Source: Chloroflexota bacterium (GTDB lineage Bacteria; Chloroflexota; Anaerolineae; Aggregatilineales; Phototrophicaceae). From it: 64,000 nucleotides of DNA. The DNA lies in the NCBI GenBank assembly GCA_026707225.1, contig JAPOXG010000112.1, positions 62,001 through 126,000 of the forward strand, given 5' to 3'. The notes under the pieces are model-generated. The model was not told where the DNA came from and searched no databases. It saw only the letters and a list, made by a program, of their open reading frames with translations. Positions 41,947-50,423 of this stretch are shown in pieces (the stretch's first letter is position 1; the number at the start of each line of letters is the position of its first letter). The translations under genes and the position numbers were made by a program.

Positions 41947-43614
41947 ATGGCAGCAAAAGACAAGGCGCGCCCCTCCCGCCTGCAGCGCAATCGCCGCATC
42001 GCCCGCTCCACGTTCACCGTCATGATCGCCTTCGCCGCCGCCAAGCTGATCAGCCTCGCGCAGACTCTGATCATCGCGCGGGCTTTTGGCGTCGGCAGCG
42101 AACTGGACGCCTATGTCGCCGCCAATCGCATCCCGGAACTCATCGTCATCCTGATCTCCGGCGGCGCCCTGACACATGCCTTCATACCCATCTTCAGCGG
42201 CTTCCTGGCGCAAGGGGATCTGGATGCCGCCTGGAAGCTGTCGAGTAATTTGATCACAACTATCTTTATGCTCGCGCTCGTGATCAGCGCTGCCGTTTTC
42301 TTGCTCGCGCCCTGGCTGGTCAGCAACGTGGTCGCGCCTGGCTTCGGCCCGGCTACCGCCGACGACACCGTCGACATGATGCGCGTCTTGCTGTTCAGCA
42401 CCATCATCTTCGCGGTCAGCGGCATTTTCAGCGGCATCCTCAACTCGCATCAGCATTTTCTGCTGCCGGCTCTGGCGCCGATCATGTTTGACATTGGCAT
42501 CCTGGCGGGCGTTTTGTTTTTGCTGCCCCGTTTCGGCGTGCGCGGCATCGCTTTCGGCGCGGTCTTGGGCGCCGCCCTGCACTTCTCGATACAGCTGCCG
42601 GGGCTGTTTCGCTACCGCATGAGATGGCGCTTTGAGCTGGGATTGGATAATCCCCAGCTTTGGCGCGTCGTCCGCTTGATGCTCCCGCGCATCGGCGGCC
42701 TCGGCGTATTCAGCCTCAACTTCCTGGTGATGAACAATATCGCCTCTCGGCTGGGCGTCGGCTCGGTGAGCGCTCTCGATTGGGGCTGGCGTCTCATGCA
42801 GATTCCCCAGACCTTGCTCGGCACGGCAATGGGAATCGTCATCTTCCCCACCTTGGCTGCCTTGAGCGAAATGAACGACCTGGACGGCAAACGAGACGCC
42901 ATGTCGGGCGCGCTGCGATTCATCCTTGTAAGCAGCATCCCCTCCGCCATCGGCTTGATCGTGCTGGGTCGGCCGCTGATCAGCCTGCTGGAACGCGGCG
43001 CCTTTGACGCATCGGCATCGGCTCTCGTCTACAGCACGCTGAGCATGTTCACCATCGGTCTTATCGTGCACTCGGCTTTGGAAATCATCGCGCGCAGCTT
43101 CTACGCCGATAAAGACACGCTGACGCCACTCTTTGCCGCTCTCGGCGGCGCGGCGATCAACCTGGTCGCCGCCTTTCTGCTTAGCGATGTTCGCTCAGTC
43201 GACGCCGGTATCTTCCTCAATTCGGCGGCGGAAATGATGCCGTCGATTGGCCTCCAGCGTGAAATCGGCAATGTGAGCGGCCTCGCGCTCGCCAATTCGC
43301 TGGGCGTCATGTTTGAGGTGTTATCATTGCTCTACATCCTGCGGCGGCGCTGGTACGGCATTCAGGAGATGGCTCTGGCGCGCGCGCTGCTGAAGACGCT
43401 CGTGGCTTCGCTCATCATGGCGGCCGCGATCGTGCTGGCGGACACGATCTGGATCGCGGCTGTACCGGGGCGCGGTCTTGCCTTCACAATGATGCGGCTG
43501 ATAATAGAGACAGTCGTCGGACTAGTCGTTTTCGCCATCGTCGCTTTGCTGCTGAAAATGCGGGAAGCGACCGAACTGTGGTCCATCGTCCAGCGCGTTC
43601 CAGTCGCCGAGTGA
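41947..43614 (+). CDS. murJ: Lipid II flippase MurJ (MviN family)
   Basis: 555 residues with about fourteen membrane helices. Family motifs include FAAAKLISLAQTLIIARAFGVGSELDAYVAANRIPELI, GGALTHAFIPIF, GILNSHQHFLLPALAPIMFDIGI and SARSFYADKDT-like IARSFYADKDTLTPL. MurJ flips undecaprenyl-linked peptidoglycan precursor to the outer face. The basic N-terminal tail is slightly long. The position between the C39/TPR protein and an MBL hydrolase, with 8- and 10-nt gaps, suggests one operon. Confidence 0.92.
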   Translation: MAAKDKARPSRLQRNRRIARSTFTVMIAFAAAKLISLAQTLIIARAFGVGSELDAYVAANRIPELIVILISGGALTHAFIPIFSGFLAQGDLDAAWKLSSNLITTIFMLALVISAAVFLLAPWLVSNVVAPGFGPATADDTVDMMRVLLFSTIIFAVSGIFSGILNSHQHFLLPALAPIMFDIGILAGVLFLLPRFGVRGIAFGAVLGAALHFSIQLPGLFRYRMRWRFELGLDNPQLWRVVRLMLPRIGGLGVFSLNFLVMNNIASRLGVGSVSALDWGWRLMQIPQTLLGTAMGIVIFPTLAALSEMNDLDGKRDAMSGALRFILVSSIPSAIGLIVLGRPLISLLERGAFDASASALVYSTLSMFTIGLIVHSALEIIARSFYADKDTLTPLFAALGGAAINLVAAFLLSDVRSVDAGIFLNSAAEMMPSIGLQREIGNVSGLALANSLGVMFEVLSLLYILRRRWYGIQEMALARALLKTLVASLIMAAAIVLADTIWIAAVPGRGLAFTMMRLIIETVVGLVVFAIVALLLKMREATELWSIVQRVPVAE

Positions 43615-43624
43615 AAGAGCAAGT

Positions 43625-44272
43625 ATGTCCCTCCAAATCAAATCGCTTACGCTAGGACCCTTCGCCACCAACGCCTACCTGGTCGCCGATACGGAGACCA
43701 ATAACGCCATCTTGATTGACCCGGTCGATGACGCGCCAGCGATTCTGGGCGCCGCGAAAGACGAAGGCTGGACGATCAAATTGATGCTGGCCACGCACGC
43801 TCATCTCGATCACGTTTTGGCCAGCGCCGCCATTCAAGAGGCGCTGCGGATTCCCTTTCTCATCCACGCGGATTGCGAGGCGCTGCTGGACGAGATTCCG
43901 CTTCAAGGCATGTATTTTGGCTTGGGACAGCTGCCCGAACCGGCGAAACCGGATCGTCTGCTCCATGACAACGAATTGATAGAACTCGACTCAATAGGTC
44001 TGACCAGCTTATATACGCCCGGGCACGCGCCGGGGCACCTCAGCTTCTTCCTCGCCCAGCACAAGATTCTCTTCAGCGGCGATTCGCTGTTCGCCGGCAG
44101 CATCGGGCGCACCGACTTGCCAGGCGGCGACCATGACTTGCTGATGAATTCCATCATGACACGGCTGATGACCCTGGACGACGACGTGCGCGTCCTGCCC
44201 GGCCACATGGGCGCGACCACCATCGGGCGCGAGCGGCTGACCAACCCGTTCATCTTGTCTTACAGCCCATGA
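43625..44272 (+). CDS. MBL-fold metallo-hydrolase (glyoxalase II-like)
   Basis: 215 residues. The metal-binding motif is THAHLDHVL, followed by TPGHAPGHLSFFL, the FSGDSLFAGSIGRTDLPGGD segment and LPGHMGATTIGRE. This is the YcbL/GloB-like short type of hydroxyacylglutathione hydrolase fold. The true substrate is not known; thiol-ester or other small-molecule hydrolysis is likely. It lies 10 nt after murJ. Confidence 0.9.
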   Translation: MSLQIKSLTLGPFATNAYLVADTETNNAILIDPVDDAPAILGAAKDEGWTIKLMLATHAHLDHVLASAAIQEALRIPFLIHADCEALLDEIPLQGMYFGLGQLPEPAKPDRLLHDNELIELDSIGLTSLYTPGHAPGHLSFFLAQHKILFSGDSLFAGSIGRTDLPGGDHDLLMNSIMTRLMTLDDDVRVLPGHMGATTIGRERLTNPFILSYSP

Positions 44273-44300
44273 TCAGGACTGCTGCTCCGCTGCCAGCGCC

Positions 44301-45248
44301 ATGCGCATATTGACACTGTTTTTGGACGGTATCGGTCTCGGTGAAGACGACGCGGGCGCGAACCCCTTCGCCATCGCAGAGGCGCCAACCATGCGCAGCC
44401 TGGCGAATGGCAAGCGCTGGCTCGCCTCGACCGGATTACAGCGCGGGAGCGAGGCGATCTTCATCCCGACCGATGCGCGCCTCGGCGTTCCCGGCCGACC
44501 GCAAAGCGGAACCGGGCAAGCGAGCCTGCTCACCGGCTTGAACCTGCCGCAGCGAATTGGCCGCCACTACGGACCCAAGCCCGACGCCGTTACGCGCGCC
44601 ATCATTTCCGAGCACAGTTATTTCAAGCGCTTGACTGAGCGGGGCAAGTCCGCGCGATTGCTGACTGCCTACCCAGCGGGGCTGCTGCGGAATTTCGCCC
44701 GCGGCAAAACGCTGCGCTCCAGCGTGCAGCAAGCCGCCTTCGATTCTGGCGCGCCTCACTTCACCGTCGACGACGTCATCGCCCGCCGCGCCCTCACCGC
44801 CGAATGGACAACTGACAGCTGGCGAGAGCATCTCAGCATCAACGGCCTGCCGGCCTACTCGCCGCGCGAAGCCGGGCGGCTGCTGGCTCGCTTGTCCCGC
44901 GAGTACGATTTCGCCTTTCACTCGCACTGGTTGACCGACCGCATCGGGCATCGGGGCACGCTCCAACGCGGCGTAGAGACGCTGGAACGGTTTGACCAGG
45001 TGCTCGCCGGCTTGCTGCAAGAATGGCGCGCCGACGAAGGCTTGATCGTGATCACCAGCGATCATGGCAACATGGAAGACCTCAACACGCGGCGCCATAC
45101 CCTCAATGATGTGCCAACCGTGGTCATTGGAAGGCGCGCCTCTGAGTTCGCCGCCGGCTACCAAAGTCTGACGGACTTCGCGCCCGCTTGTGATAAAATG
45201 CTTTTCGGTAACCGGCAATCCATCGACGACGAATTGAGCCGCCCTTGA
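44301..45248 (+). CDS. Alkaline-phosphatase-superfamily metalloenzyme (iPGM-like, short)
   Basis: 315 residues. LTLFLDGIGLGEDD at the start, QSGTGQASLLTGLN (the likely nucleophile Ser/Thr with a metal ligand) and the C-terminal VITSDHGNMEDLNTRRHT correspond to the metal sites of the phosphoglycerate mutase/phosphopentomutase/phosphatase superfamily. At 315 residues it lacks the transferase insert of true independent phosphoglycerate mutase (about 510). A phosphatase or nucleotide pyrophosphatase-like role is more likely. The next gene begins within its stop codon. Confidence 0.75.
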   Translation: MRILTLFLDGIGLGEDDAGANPFAIAEAPTMRSLANGKRWLASTGLQRGSEAIFIPTDARLGVPGRPQSGTGQASLLTGLNLPQRIGRHYGPKPDAVTRAIISEHSYFKRLTERGKSARLLTAYPAGLLRNFARGKTLRSSVQQAAFDSGAPHFTVDDVIARRALTAEWTTDSWREHLSINGLPAYSPREAGRLLARLSREYDFAFHSHWLTDRIGHRGTLQRGVETLERFDQVLAGLLQEWRADEGLIVITSDHGNMEDLNTRRHTLNDVPTVVIGRRASEFAAGYQSLTDFAPACDKMLFGNRQSIDDELSRP

Positions 45249-46432
45249 GCAAAAGTGTCGCTCGGTCAATCTTCGCCATCTTCTTCGCCAGGCTGGCCAT
45301 CAACGTAACCAGACGATTCCCCTATCCCTTCGTTTCTCCGATTGGCGCCGCCTTTGGCCTGCCAGCAAACAGCATCCAAAATATCATCGCGCTGACCAAT
45401 GGCGCTGGTTTGTTCAGCCCGCTCTTCGGCACGCTTTCCGAGCGCTATGGCAAGAAAACGGTCATGCTCGGCGCGCTCGTGATGATGACAGCCATGAGCC
45501 TGCTCGGCGCCCTATTCGCCGACTACGGCGTCTTTGTCCTGGTTATGTTCGGTTTCGGCGTCGGCAAGATCATTTATGACCCAACCTTTCAAGCCTATAT
45601 AGGCGATGTCATCCATTTCAGCCGGCGCGCGCGCGTCATGGGCATCGCCGAGCTCAGTTGGGCGCTTTCGCTAGTCATCGCCGCTCCGGTGGCTGGTTTC
45701 CTGCTCGATGTCAGCAGCTTGCAGGCGATATTCGCCTTCCTCGCCATCTTGCTCGGAACCAGCGCGATCGTGTTCTGGCTGCTGGTAGAAGCCGCGCCAG
45801 AAAAACGGCGCCAAGATCGACCGCGCATCATGAATCCCTTGTCCGCCATGCGTGCTGTCAGCGCCCATCCGCCGTCGGTATTCGCGCTGATTTTCACCGT
45901 CTGCCTGACCGCTTCGCACGAGATCTTCTATATCAACTACGGACTATGGATGGAAGATAGCTTCGGGCTGGTGCTGACCGCCCTGGGCGCCGTCACCATT
46001 GTGATTGCGGCGGCGGAGGTCATCGGCGAGTTGATCGTCATCACTCTCGCCGATCGCTTCGGCACCAAGCGGACCACGATGTGCGGTATGCTGATCGCCG
46101 CTGCCCTGTTTCTGATCGTTCCCTATCTGTCCTTCAGCCTGCCAGCCGCGATGTTCGGCGTTTTTCTGATTTTCATCAGCATCGAGGCGGCGATTGTTTC
46201 CGCCTTGCCGCTGTTCAGCGAGATACTTCCCCAGGCGCGGGCGGTAATGATGAGCGCGAACGTGGGCGCGCACTCGCTGGGCCGGGTCGCTGGCGGCGCG
46301 CTCGGCGCCGTCATCTACAAGTTCAGCGACGGCAACTTCCTTTTCATTGGGCTGGTCGCCGGCGGGCTGGGCATCCTGGCCTTCCTAATCATGTTCCGTC
46401 TCGTGCCCGCGGGCGAGAGCTCTCCATCGTGA
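45245..46432 (+). CDS. MFS transporter
   Basis: 395 residues with twelve predicted helices in two halves. The first-half signature between helices 2 and 3 is FGTLSERYGKKTVML, and the second half has TLADRFGTKRTT at the matching place. It begins at TTG 45245, overlapping the TGA of the metalloenzyme, so the two are translationally coupled. No substrate can be assigned from the sequence. Confidence 0.88.
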   Translation: MSKSVARSIFAIFFARLAINVTRRFPYPFVSPIGAAFGLPANSIQNIIALTNGAGLFSPLFGTLSERYGKKTVMLGALVMMTAMSLLGALFADYGVFVLVMFGFGVGKIIYDPTFQAYIGDVIHFSRRARVMGIAELSWALSLVIAAPVAGFLLDVSSLQAIFAFLAILLGTSAIVFWLLVEAAPEKRRQDRPRIMNPLSAMRAVSAHPPSVFALIFTVCLTASHEIFYINYGLWMEDSFGLVLTALGAVTIVIAAAEVIGELIVITLADRFGTKRTTMCGMLIAAALFLIVPYLSFSLPAAMFGVFLIFISIEAAIVSALPLFSEILPQARAVMMSANVGAHSLGRVAGGALGAVIYKFSDGNFLFIGLVAGGLGILAFLIMFRLVPAGESSPS

Positions 46433-46468
46433 GCGCCCCGCATTTTGCAACGGGCGCCAAGCCTCACC

Positions 46469-46497
46469 TTGACTATGCTCCCGCGCTACCCTAAAAT
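46469..46497 (+). promoter_or_regulatory. Strong promoter of the ffh-rpsP-khpA-rimM operon
   Basis: TTGACT (46469-46474) and TAAAAT (46492-46497) are separated by exactly 17 bp; each differs from consensus at one position. Transcription should start near 46504, about 23 nt before ffh. Confidence 0.85.
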
Positions 46498-46526
46498 CCT
46501 ACAGGGAAATTTCTGCGGGAATATCT

Positions 46527-47864
46527 ATGTTTGAATCCCTAAGTCAAAGACTCGACACTGCCTTTGAGGGCTTGCGCAAGGGCGGGCGCGTCAAAGAATC
46601 CGATGTCAAAGCCGTCATGCGCGAAGTGCGAATGGCTCTGCTTGAGGCTGATGTCGCCCTGCCCATCGTCAAGGACTTTATCAAAGACGTTCGAGAGCGC
46701 GCGCTCGGCGAAGAAGCGCATAAGGCGCTGAAGCCCAGCGAGCAGGTCGTCAAGATCATCCATGAAGAGATGGTGGATATGCTGGGCGAGCCGGGCCGCC
46801 TGAGCTTCAGCGGAAGCATGAAACCCCATGTCATCATGATGGTCGGCTTGCAAGGCTCGGGCAAGACCACCAATACGGCAAAACTGGCGCTTCACTTGCG
46901 GGCGGAAAGGCGCAAGCCGCTCATGGTCGCCGCCGACACCTATCGCCCCGCCGCCGTCGACCAGTTGGTGACGCTGGCGAAACAGATCAACGTGCCATAT
47001 TACGAAGAAGGCACATCGCATGCGCCTACCGCCATTGTCCGGCGCGCGTTAAAGCAAGCGCGCGAGGATGACATTGATATCGTGCTCGTCGATACCGCCG
47101 GCCGCCTGCAAATTGATGAGACCCGCATGGATGAGCTGGAGGCGATCAAGCGCATTGCCTCGCCGGCGGAGATCCTGCTGGTCGCCGACGCCATGACCGG
47201 GCAAGAGGCGGTCAACATCGCGCGCGGCTTTAACGAAAGTCTCGGCATCACCGGCTTGATCCTGACCCGCGTAGACGGCGATGCCCGCGGTGGCGCCGCC
47301 CTATCCATGCGCGCAGTGACCGGCGTGCCGATCAAGTACATGGGTACGGGCGAAAAGGTCAGCGCCGATACCCTGGAGCTTTTCCATCCCGATCGCATCG
47401 CGCAGCGAATTCTCGGAATGGGCGATATCATGTCGCTCATCGAGAAGACCGAGACGCTCTACGAAGAGGAAGAAGCGCTGCGCCTGCAAAGCAAAATCAT
47501 GAAGAATGAATTCACTTTGCAAGATTTCCTTGACCAGCTCCAGAAAATCCGCCGCATGGGCCCGCTGGGCAAAGTGCTCGGCATGATTCCCGGCATGTCT
47601 AAACTGCAAACGCAGGCCGATTTCAACGACGACGATATCGAGAAGCGCATAAAGAAGGTCGAGGCGATCATCAATTCGATGACGCCGCAAGAACGCCGAC
47701 ACCCGCGCCTGCTGAAAGCGAGCCGCAAAAAGCGTATCGCCTCGGGCAGCGGCGTCGAAGTCCGTGATGTCAACGAGCTGCTCAAGCAATTCAAGCAGAT
47801 GAGCCGGCTTATGAATCAAATTAGCAGAGGCAAGATGCCCAATATCCCCGGCCTCACCGCTTGA
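46527..47864 (+). CDS. ffh: Signal recognition particle protein Ffh
   Basis: 445 residues. The N domain is followed by the GTPase domain with GLQGSGKTTNTAKLA (P loop), DTYRPAAVDQL, DTAGRLQIDE and TRVDGDARGGAALS. The M domain is methionine-rich with MGPLGKVLGMIPGM and the RNA-binding RRHPRLLKASRKKRIASGSG. It binds SRP RNA and signal sequences to target membrane proteins. It heads a classical ffh-rpsP-khpA-rimM block; the SRP RNA gene is not in the window. Confidence 0.98.
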   Translation: MFESLSQRLDTAFEGLRKGGRVKESDVKAVMREVRMALLEADVALPIVKDFIKDVRERALGEEAHKALKPSEQVVKIIHEEMVDMLGEPGRLSFSGSMKPHVIMMVGLQGSGKTTNTAKLALHLRAERRKPLMVAADTYRPAAVDQLVTLAKQINVPYYEEGTSHAPTAIVRRALKQAREDDIDIVLVDTAGRLQIDETRMDELEAIKRIASPAEILLVADAMTGQEAVNIARGFNESLGITGLILTRVDGDARGGAALSMRAVTGVPIKYMGTGEKVSADTLELFHPDRIAQRILGMGDIMSLIEKTETLYEEEEALRLQSKIMKNEFTLQDFLDQLQKIRRMGPLGKVLGMIPGMSKLQTQADFNDDDIEKRIKKVEAIINSMTPQERRHPRLLKASRKKRIASGSGVEVRDVNELLKQFKQMSRLMNQISRGKMPNIPGLTA

Positions 47865-47886
47865 GCCCCGGGGCAGGAGAAGAGAT

Positions 47887-48306
47887 ATGGTACGCATTCG
47901 TCTACGCCGTCAAGGTCTTAAGCGCCAGCCCAGCTATCGCGTCGTCGTCACCGATCAGCGCAAGGCGCGCAATGGCAGCTACCTGGAAAACATCGGCCAC
48001 TACAATCCGCGCACGCGGCCGGCCACCGAAATCATCGAAGAAGAACGCGCCCTTTACTGGCTCAGCGTTGGCGCTCAACCCAGCGACGCTGTGCGGCGTC
48101 TGCTGGAGCACACCGGCACCTGGGATCGCTTTCAGCGCCTGCGCGCCGGCGAAGACCTCGAAGACCTCGTCCGAGAAGCGGAAGAAAACCGGCCCGAGTT
48201 GCCCAGCCCCAGAACCAATTATCCGGCGCCGGGCGACGGCGAGAGCAAAATCAAAGCGCGTGAGGCCGCTCGCATGGCCGCTGAAAACGCGAACGACGCC
48301 GGCTAA
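47887..48306 (+). CDS. rpsP: 30S ribosomal protein S16 with long C-terminal extension
   Basis: 139 residues. The first ~82 are a normal S16: MVRIRLRRQGLKRQPSYRVVV, GSYLENIGHYNPR and RALYWLSVGAQPSDAVRRLL. Typical bacterial S16 has 80-90 residues. Here about 50 further residues follow (GEDLEDLVREAEENRPELP to the end), acidic then Ala-rich and probably helical, with no family I know. GGCAGGAGAAGAG precedes the ATG. khpA follows in 14 nt. Confidence 0.96.
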   Translation: MVRIRLRRQGLKRQPSYRVVVTDQRKARNGSYLENIGHYNPRTRPATEIIEEERALYWLSVGAQPSDAVRRLLEHTGTWDRFQRLRAGEDLEDLVREAEENRPELPSPRTNYPAPGDGESKIKAREAARMAAENANDAG

Positions 48307-48320
48307 GCGAAGCGACTGGA

Positions 48321-48581
48321 ATGCCCATAATGGAAGAAGATTTGGTCCAATACATCGCTGAGAATCTGGTCAACTCACCGGATGAGATCAGCGTAAAACG
48401 CAAGGAGACCGGCCGCAGCCTCGTTCTTGAGCTGTCGGTTGCCTCTGACGATATGGGGCGCGTCATCGGACGCAACGGCCGCGTCGCCAATTCGATCCGA
48501 GCGCTGCTGCGCGCCATGCCATCGTCCGATTCGGAACGTGGGCGCGACCGGCGCCGGCGGGTCATCCTGGAGATCGAATAA
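48321..48581 (+). CDS. khpA: KH-domain RNA-binding protein KhpA
   Basis: 86 residues making a single KH domain. VQYIAENLVNSPDEISV starts the fold, and DDMGRVIGRNGRVANSIRALLRA contains the GxxG RNA-binding loop (GRNG). The ATG at 48321 or the one at 48330 could be the start. KhpA acts with KhpB on small RNAs and cell-wall growth in Firmicutes. Its place between rpsP and rimM is the common arrangement. Confidence 0.92.
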   Translation: MPIMEEDLVQYIAENLVNSPDEISVKRKETGRSLVLELSVASDDMGRVIGRNGRVANSIRALLRAMPSSDSERGRDRRRRVILEIE

Positions 48582-48588
48582 CTGAGGC

Positions 48589-49128
48589 GTGTCGGTCCAG
48601 CGCAGTCAGCCGAAATACCTTTTGGTTGGTGTAATCCTGCGCCCGCACGGTGTGCGAGGCGAGCTTCGCATGCGCGTGCTCACCGATGATCCCGAGAACT
48701 TGACCCAGCTCGATTCGGTCTATTTGGCCGAGTCGCCCAATGACGCCGCGCCGCGCCAGTATGAGATGAAGGGCTTGCGCTTCAACAAGAAATATGTCCT
48801 GCTCCACTTGGAAGGCTGCCGCAGTCGAAATGACGCCGAGACGCTCCGCGACAAAAAGGTTTTGATTCGAAATGATCAAGCGCCCCCGCTTGAAGACGGC
48901 GAATACTATCTCTCTGAGTTGATCGGCCTGCAAGTCGTCGCCGATGATATGGAAATCGGTCTGGTCAAGGAAGTGCTGCAGACTGGCGCCAACGATGTTT
49001 ACGTCGTCGACGGCGTGGAATATGGCGAAGTTCTGATCCCGGCGCACGACGAGACGATCCTTAGCATTGACTTCGATTCGGGCGTCATCATCATGACGCT
49101 GCCGGAAGGGCTGCTGCCACCACGTTAA
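48589..49128 (+). CDS. rimM: Ribosome maturation factor RimM
   Basis: 179 residues from GTG 48589, with TGAGG 4 nt upstream. The N-terminal RimM domain starts LLVGVILRPHGVRGELRMRVLTDDPEN. The C-terminal PRC-barrel is marked by YYLSELIGLQVVADD and VLIPAHDETILSIDFDSGVIIMTLPEGLL. It assists assembly of the 30S head around S19. It is the last gene of the ffh operon; trmD, often next, is absent here. Confidence 0.95.
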   Translation: MSVQRSQPKYLLVGVILRPHGVRGELRMRVLTDDPENLTQLDSVYLAESPNDAAPRQYEMKGLRFNKKYVLLHLEGCRSRNDAETLRDKKVLIRNDQAPPLEDGEYYLSELIGLQVVADDMEIGLVKEVLQTGANDVYVVDGVEYGEVLIPAHDETILSIDFDSGVIIMTLPEGLLPPR

Positions 49129-49241
49129 TGACCTGAGTCCATTCCTGACAGATTATCTCGCTGCGCTCAGTGGTGAAAATCATTCAATGGCTGCGCCAGC
49201 AAATCTATAATCGCGATGTTTGCCGCTCCCGTCTCGCGCAC

Positions 49242-49269
49242 TTGACAAAGAAAAATGCAGCGTTATATG
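49242..49269 (+). promoter_or_regulatory. dprA promoter
   Basis: A perfect TTGACA (49242-49247) is followed after 16 bp by TATATG (49264-49269). Transcription would start near 49276, 27 nt before dprA. A second TATAAT at 49206-49211 may be another -10. Confidence 0.6.
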
Positions 49270-49302
49270 CTTTTGCTGTTAGCGCTTCATTGACGGACCC
49301 TT

Positions 49303-50415
49303 ATGCAAGCTCCACCGCATCAACAGTATTGGCTGGGGCTCCACCTCGTCCCCAACTTCGGCGTCGCCAGGATATCGCAGCTTCTCGCGCACTTTGAGTC
49401 GGCCGAAGCTTTGTGGCGGGAGCCGGACGCGAACCTCATGCGCCTCAACCTGCCAGGCAACCTGCTGCGTCAATTCTGCGATGCGCGGCGGAGAATCGAT
49501 CTGCCGCAAATGATGGAGGCGGTTGCCCGCGCCGGCGCATCCCTGATCACGCTGGACGATGAAGCGTATCCAGCGCTTCTACGTCAGCTTTCCGATCGAC
49601 CACTCTTGCTCTATGTTCGCGGTCAACTCCAGGCGGAGGACGAGAAATGCCTCGCCATAGTCGGCACGCGAAAAGCCAGCAAATACGGCTGGGATGTCGC
49701 CAATCAGATGGCAGCGGAAATCGCGGATCAAGGCATCACCATCGTATCCGGGCTGGCGCAAGGCATTGACGCGGCCGCGCACCGAGGCGCCCTGGGTGCC
49801 GGTGCGCGAACCATCGCCTTGATTGGCACGGGCATCGACAAGGTATATCCGCGCGAAAATGCCGGATTGGCCGAGGAGATAGTGGCAAATGGCGCCATTG
49901 TCAGTGAGATGCCGCTGGGAACGATGCCGCTTGCCAAAAACTTTCCGCAGCGCAATCGGCTCATCAGCGGGATGTCTCTCGGCGTTCTGGTCGTGGAAGC
50001 GCCGGCTAAGAGTGGCGCGCTCAACACCGTGTCTCACGCGCTGGATCAGGGACGTGAGGTCTTCGCCGTGCCGCATAACATTTTCAGCCTGTCCGGGCGC
50101 GGCTGCAACCGATTGATTCAGGACGGCGCAAAGCTCGTCGCCGATGTCGATGACATCCTTGATGAACTGGACTTGTCTCACATCAATGCGCAGACGCGAA
50201 TCACAACGGAGCGGCTGCAACCCGCCAATGAGGCAGAAGATGCGATATTCGAGCAACTGGGCGCCGACCCGATTCATGTCGATGTCATCGTCAGACTAAC
50301 GCATTTGCCGACCGCCACGGTGACCAGCACCTTAACGATGCTGGAGCTAAAGGGACTTGCGGAGAGCGCAGGACCTATGCAATACTGCCGTGCGCCCAAT
50401 TCGAGAAGGCAATAG
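49303..50415 (+). CDS. dprA: DNA processing protein DprA
   Basis: 370 residues. An N-terminal helical domain (NFGVARISQLLAHF) is followed by the Rossmann-like core with CLAIVGTRKASKYGW, TIVSGLAQGIDAAAHRGAL, IGTGIDKVYPREN and FPQRNRLISGMS, and by a C-terminal winged helix (DPIHVDVIVRLTHLPTATVTSTLTMLELKG). DprA binds incoming single-stranded DNA and loads RecA in natural transformation. Its presence alone does not prove competence; no com genes are in the window. Confidence 0.96.
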   Translation: MQAPPHQQYWLGLHLVPNFGVARISQLLAHFESAEALWREPDANLMRLNLPGNLLRQFCDARRRIDLPQMMEAVARAGASLITLDDEAYPALLRQLSDRPLLLYVRGQLQAEDEKCLAIVGTRKASKYGWDVANQMAAEIADQGITIVSGLAQGIDAAAHRGALGAGARTIALIGTGIDKVYPRENAGLAEEIVANGAIVSEMPLGTMPLAKNFPQRNRLISGMSLGVLVVEAPAKSGALNTVSHALDQGREVFAVPHNIFSLSGRGCNRLIQDGAKLVADVDDILDELDLSHINAQTRITTERLQPANEAEDAIFEQLGADPIHVDVIVRLTHLPTATVTSTLTMLELKGLAESAGPMQYCRAPNSRRQ

Positions 50416-50423
50416 CCGACAAG

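Noticed and set aside
41935..43071. Long minus-strand ORF opposite murJ
   Set aside because: The translation is Asp/Gln/Arg-rich low complexity, typical of the reverse of a hydrophobic membrane protein gene.
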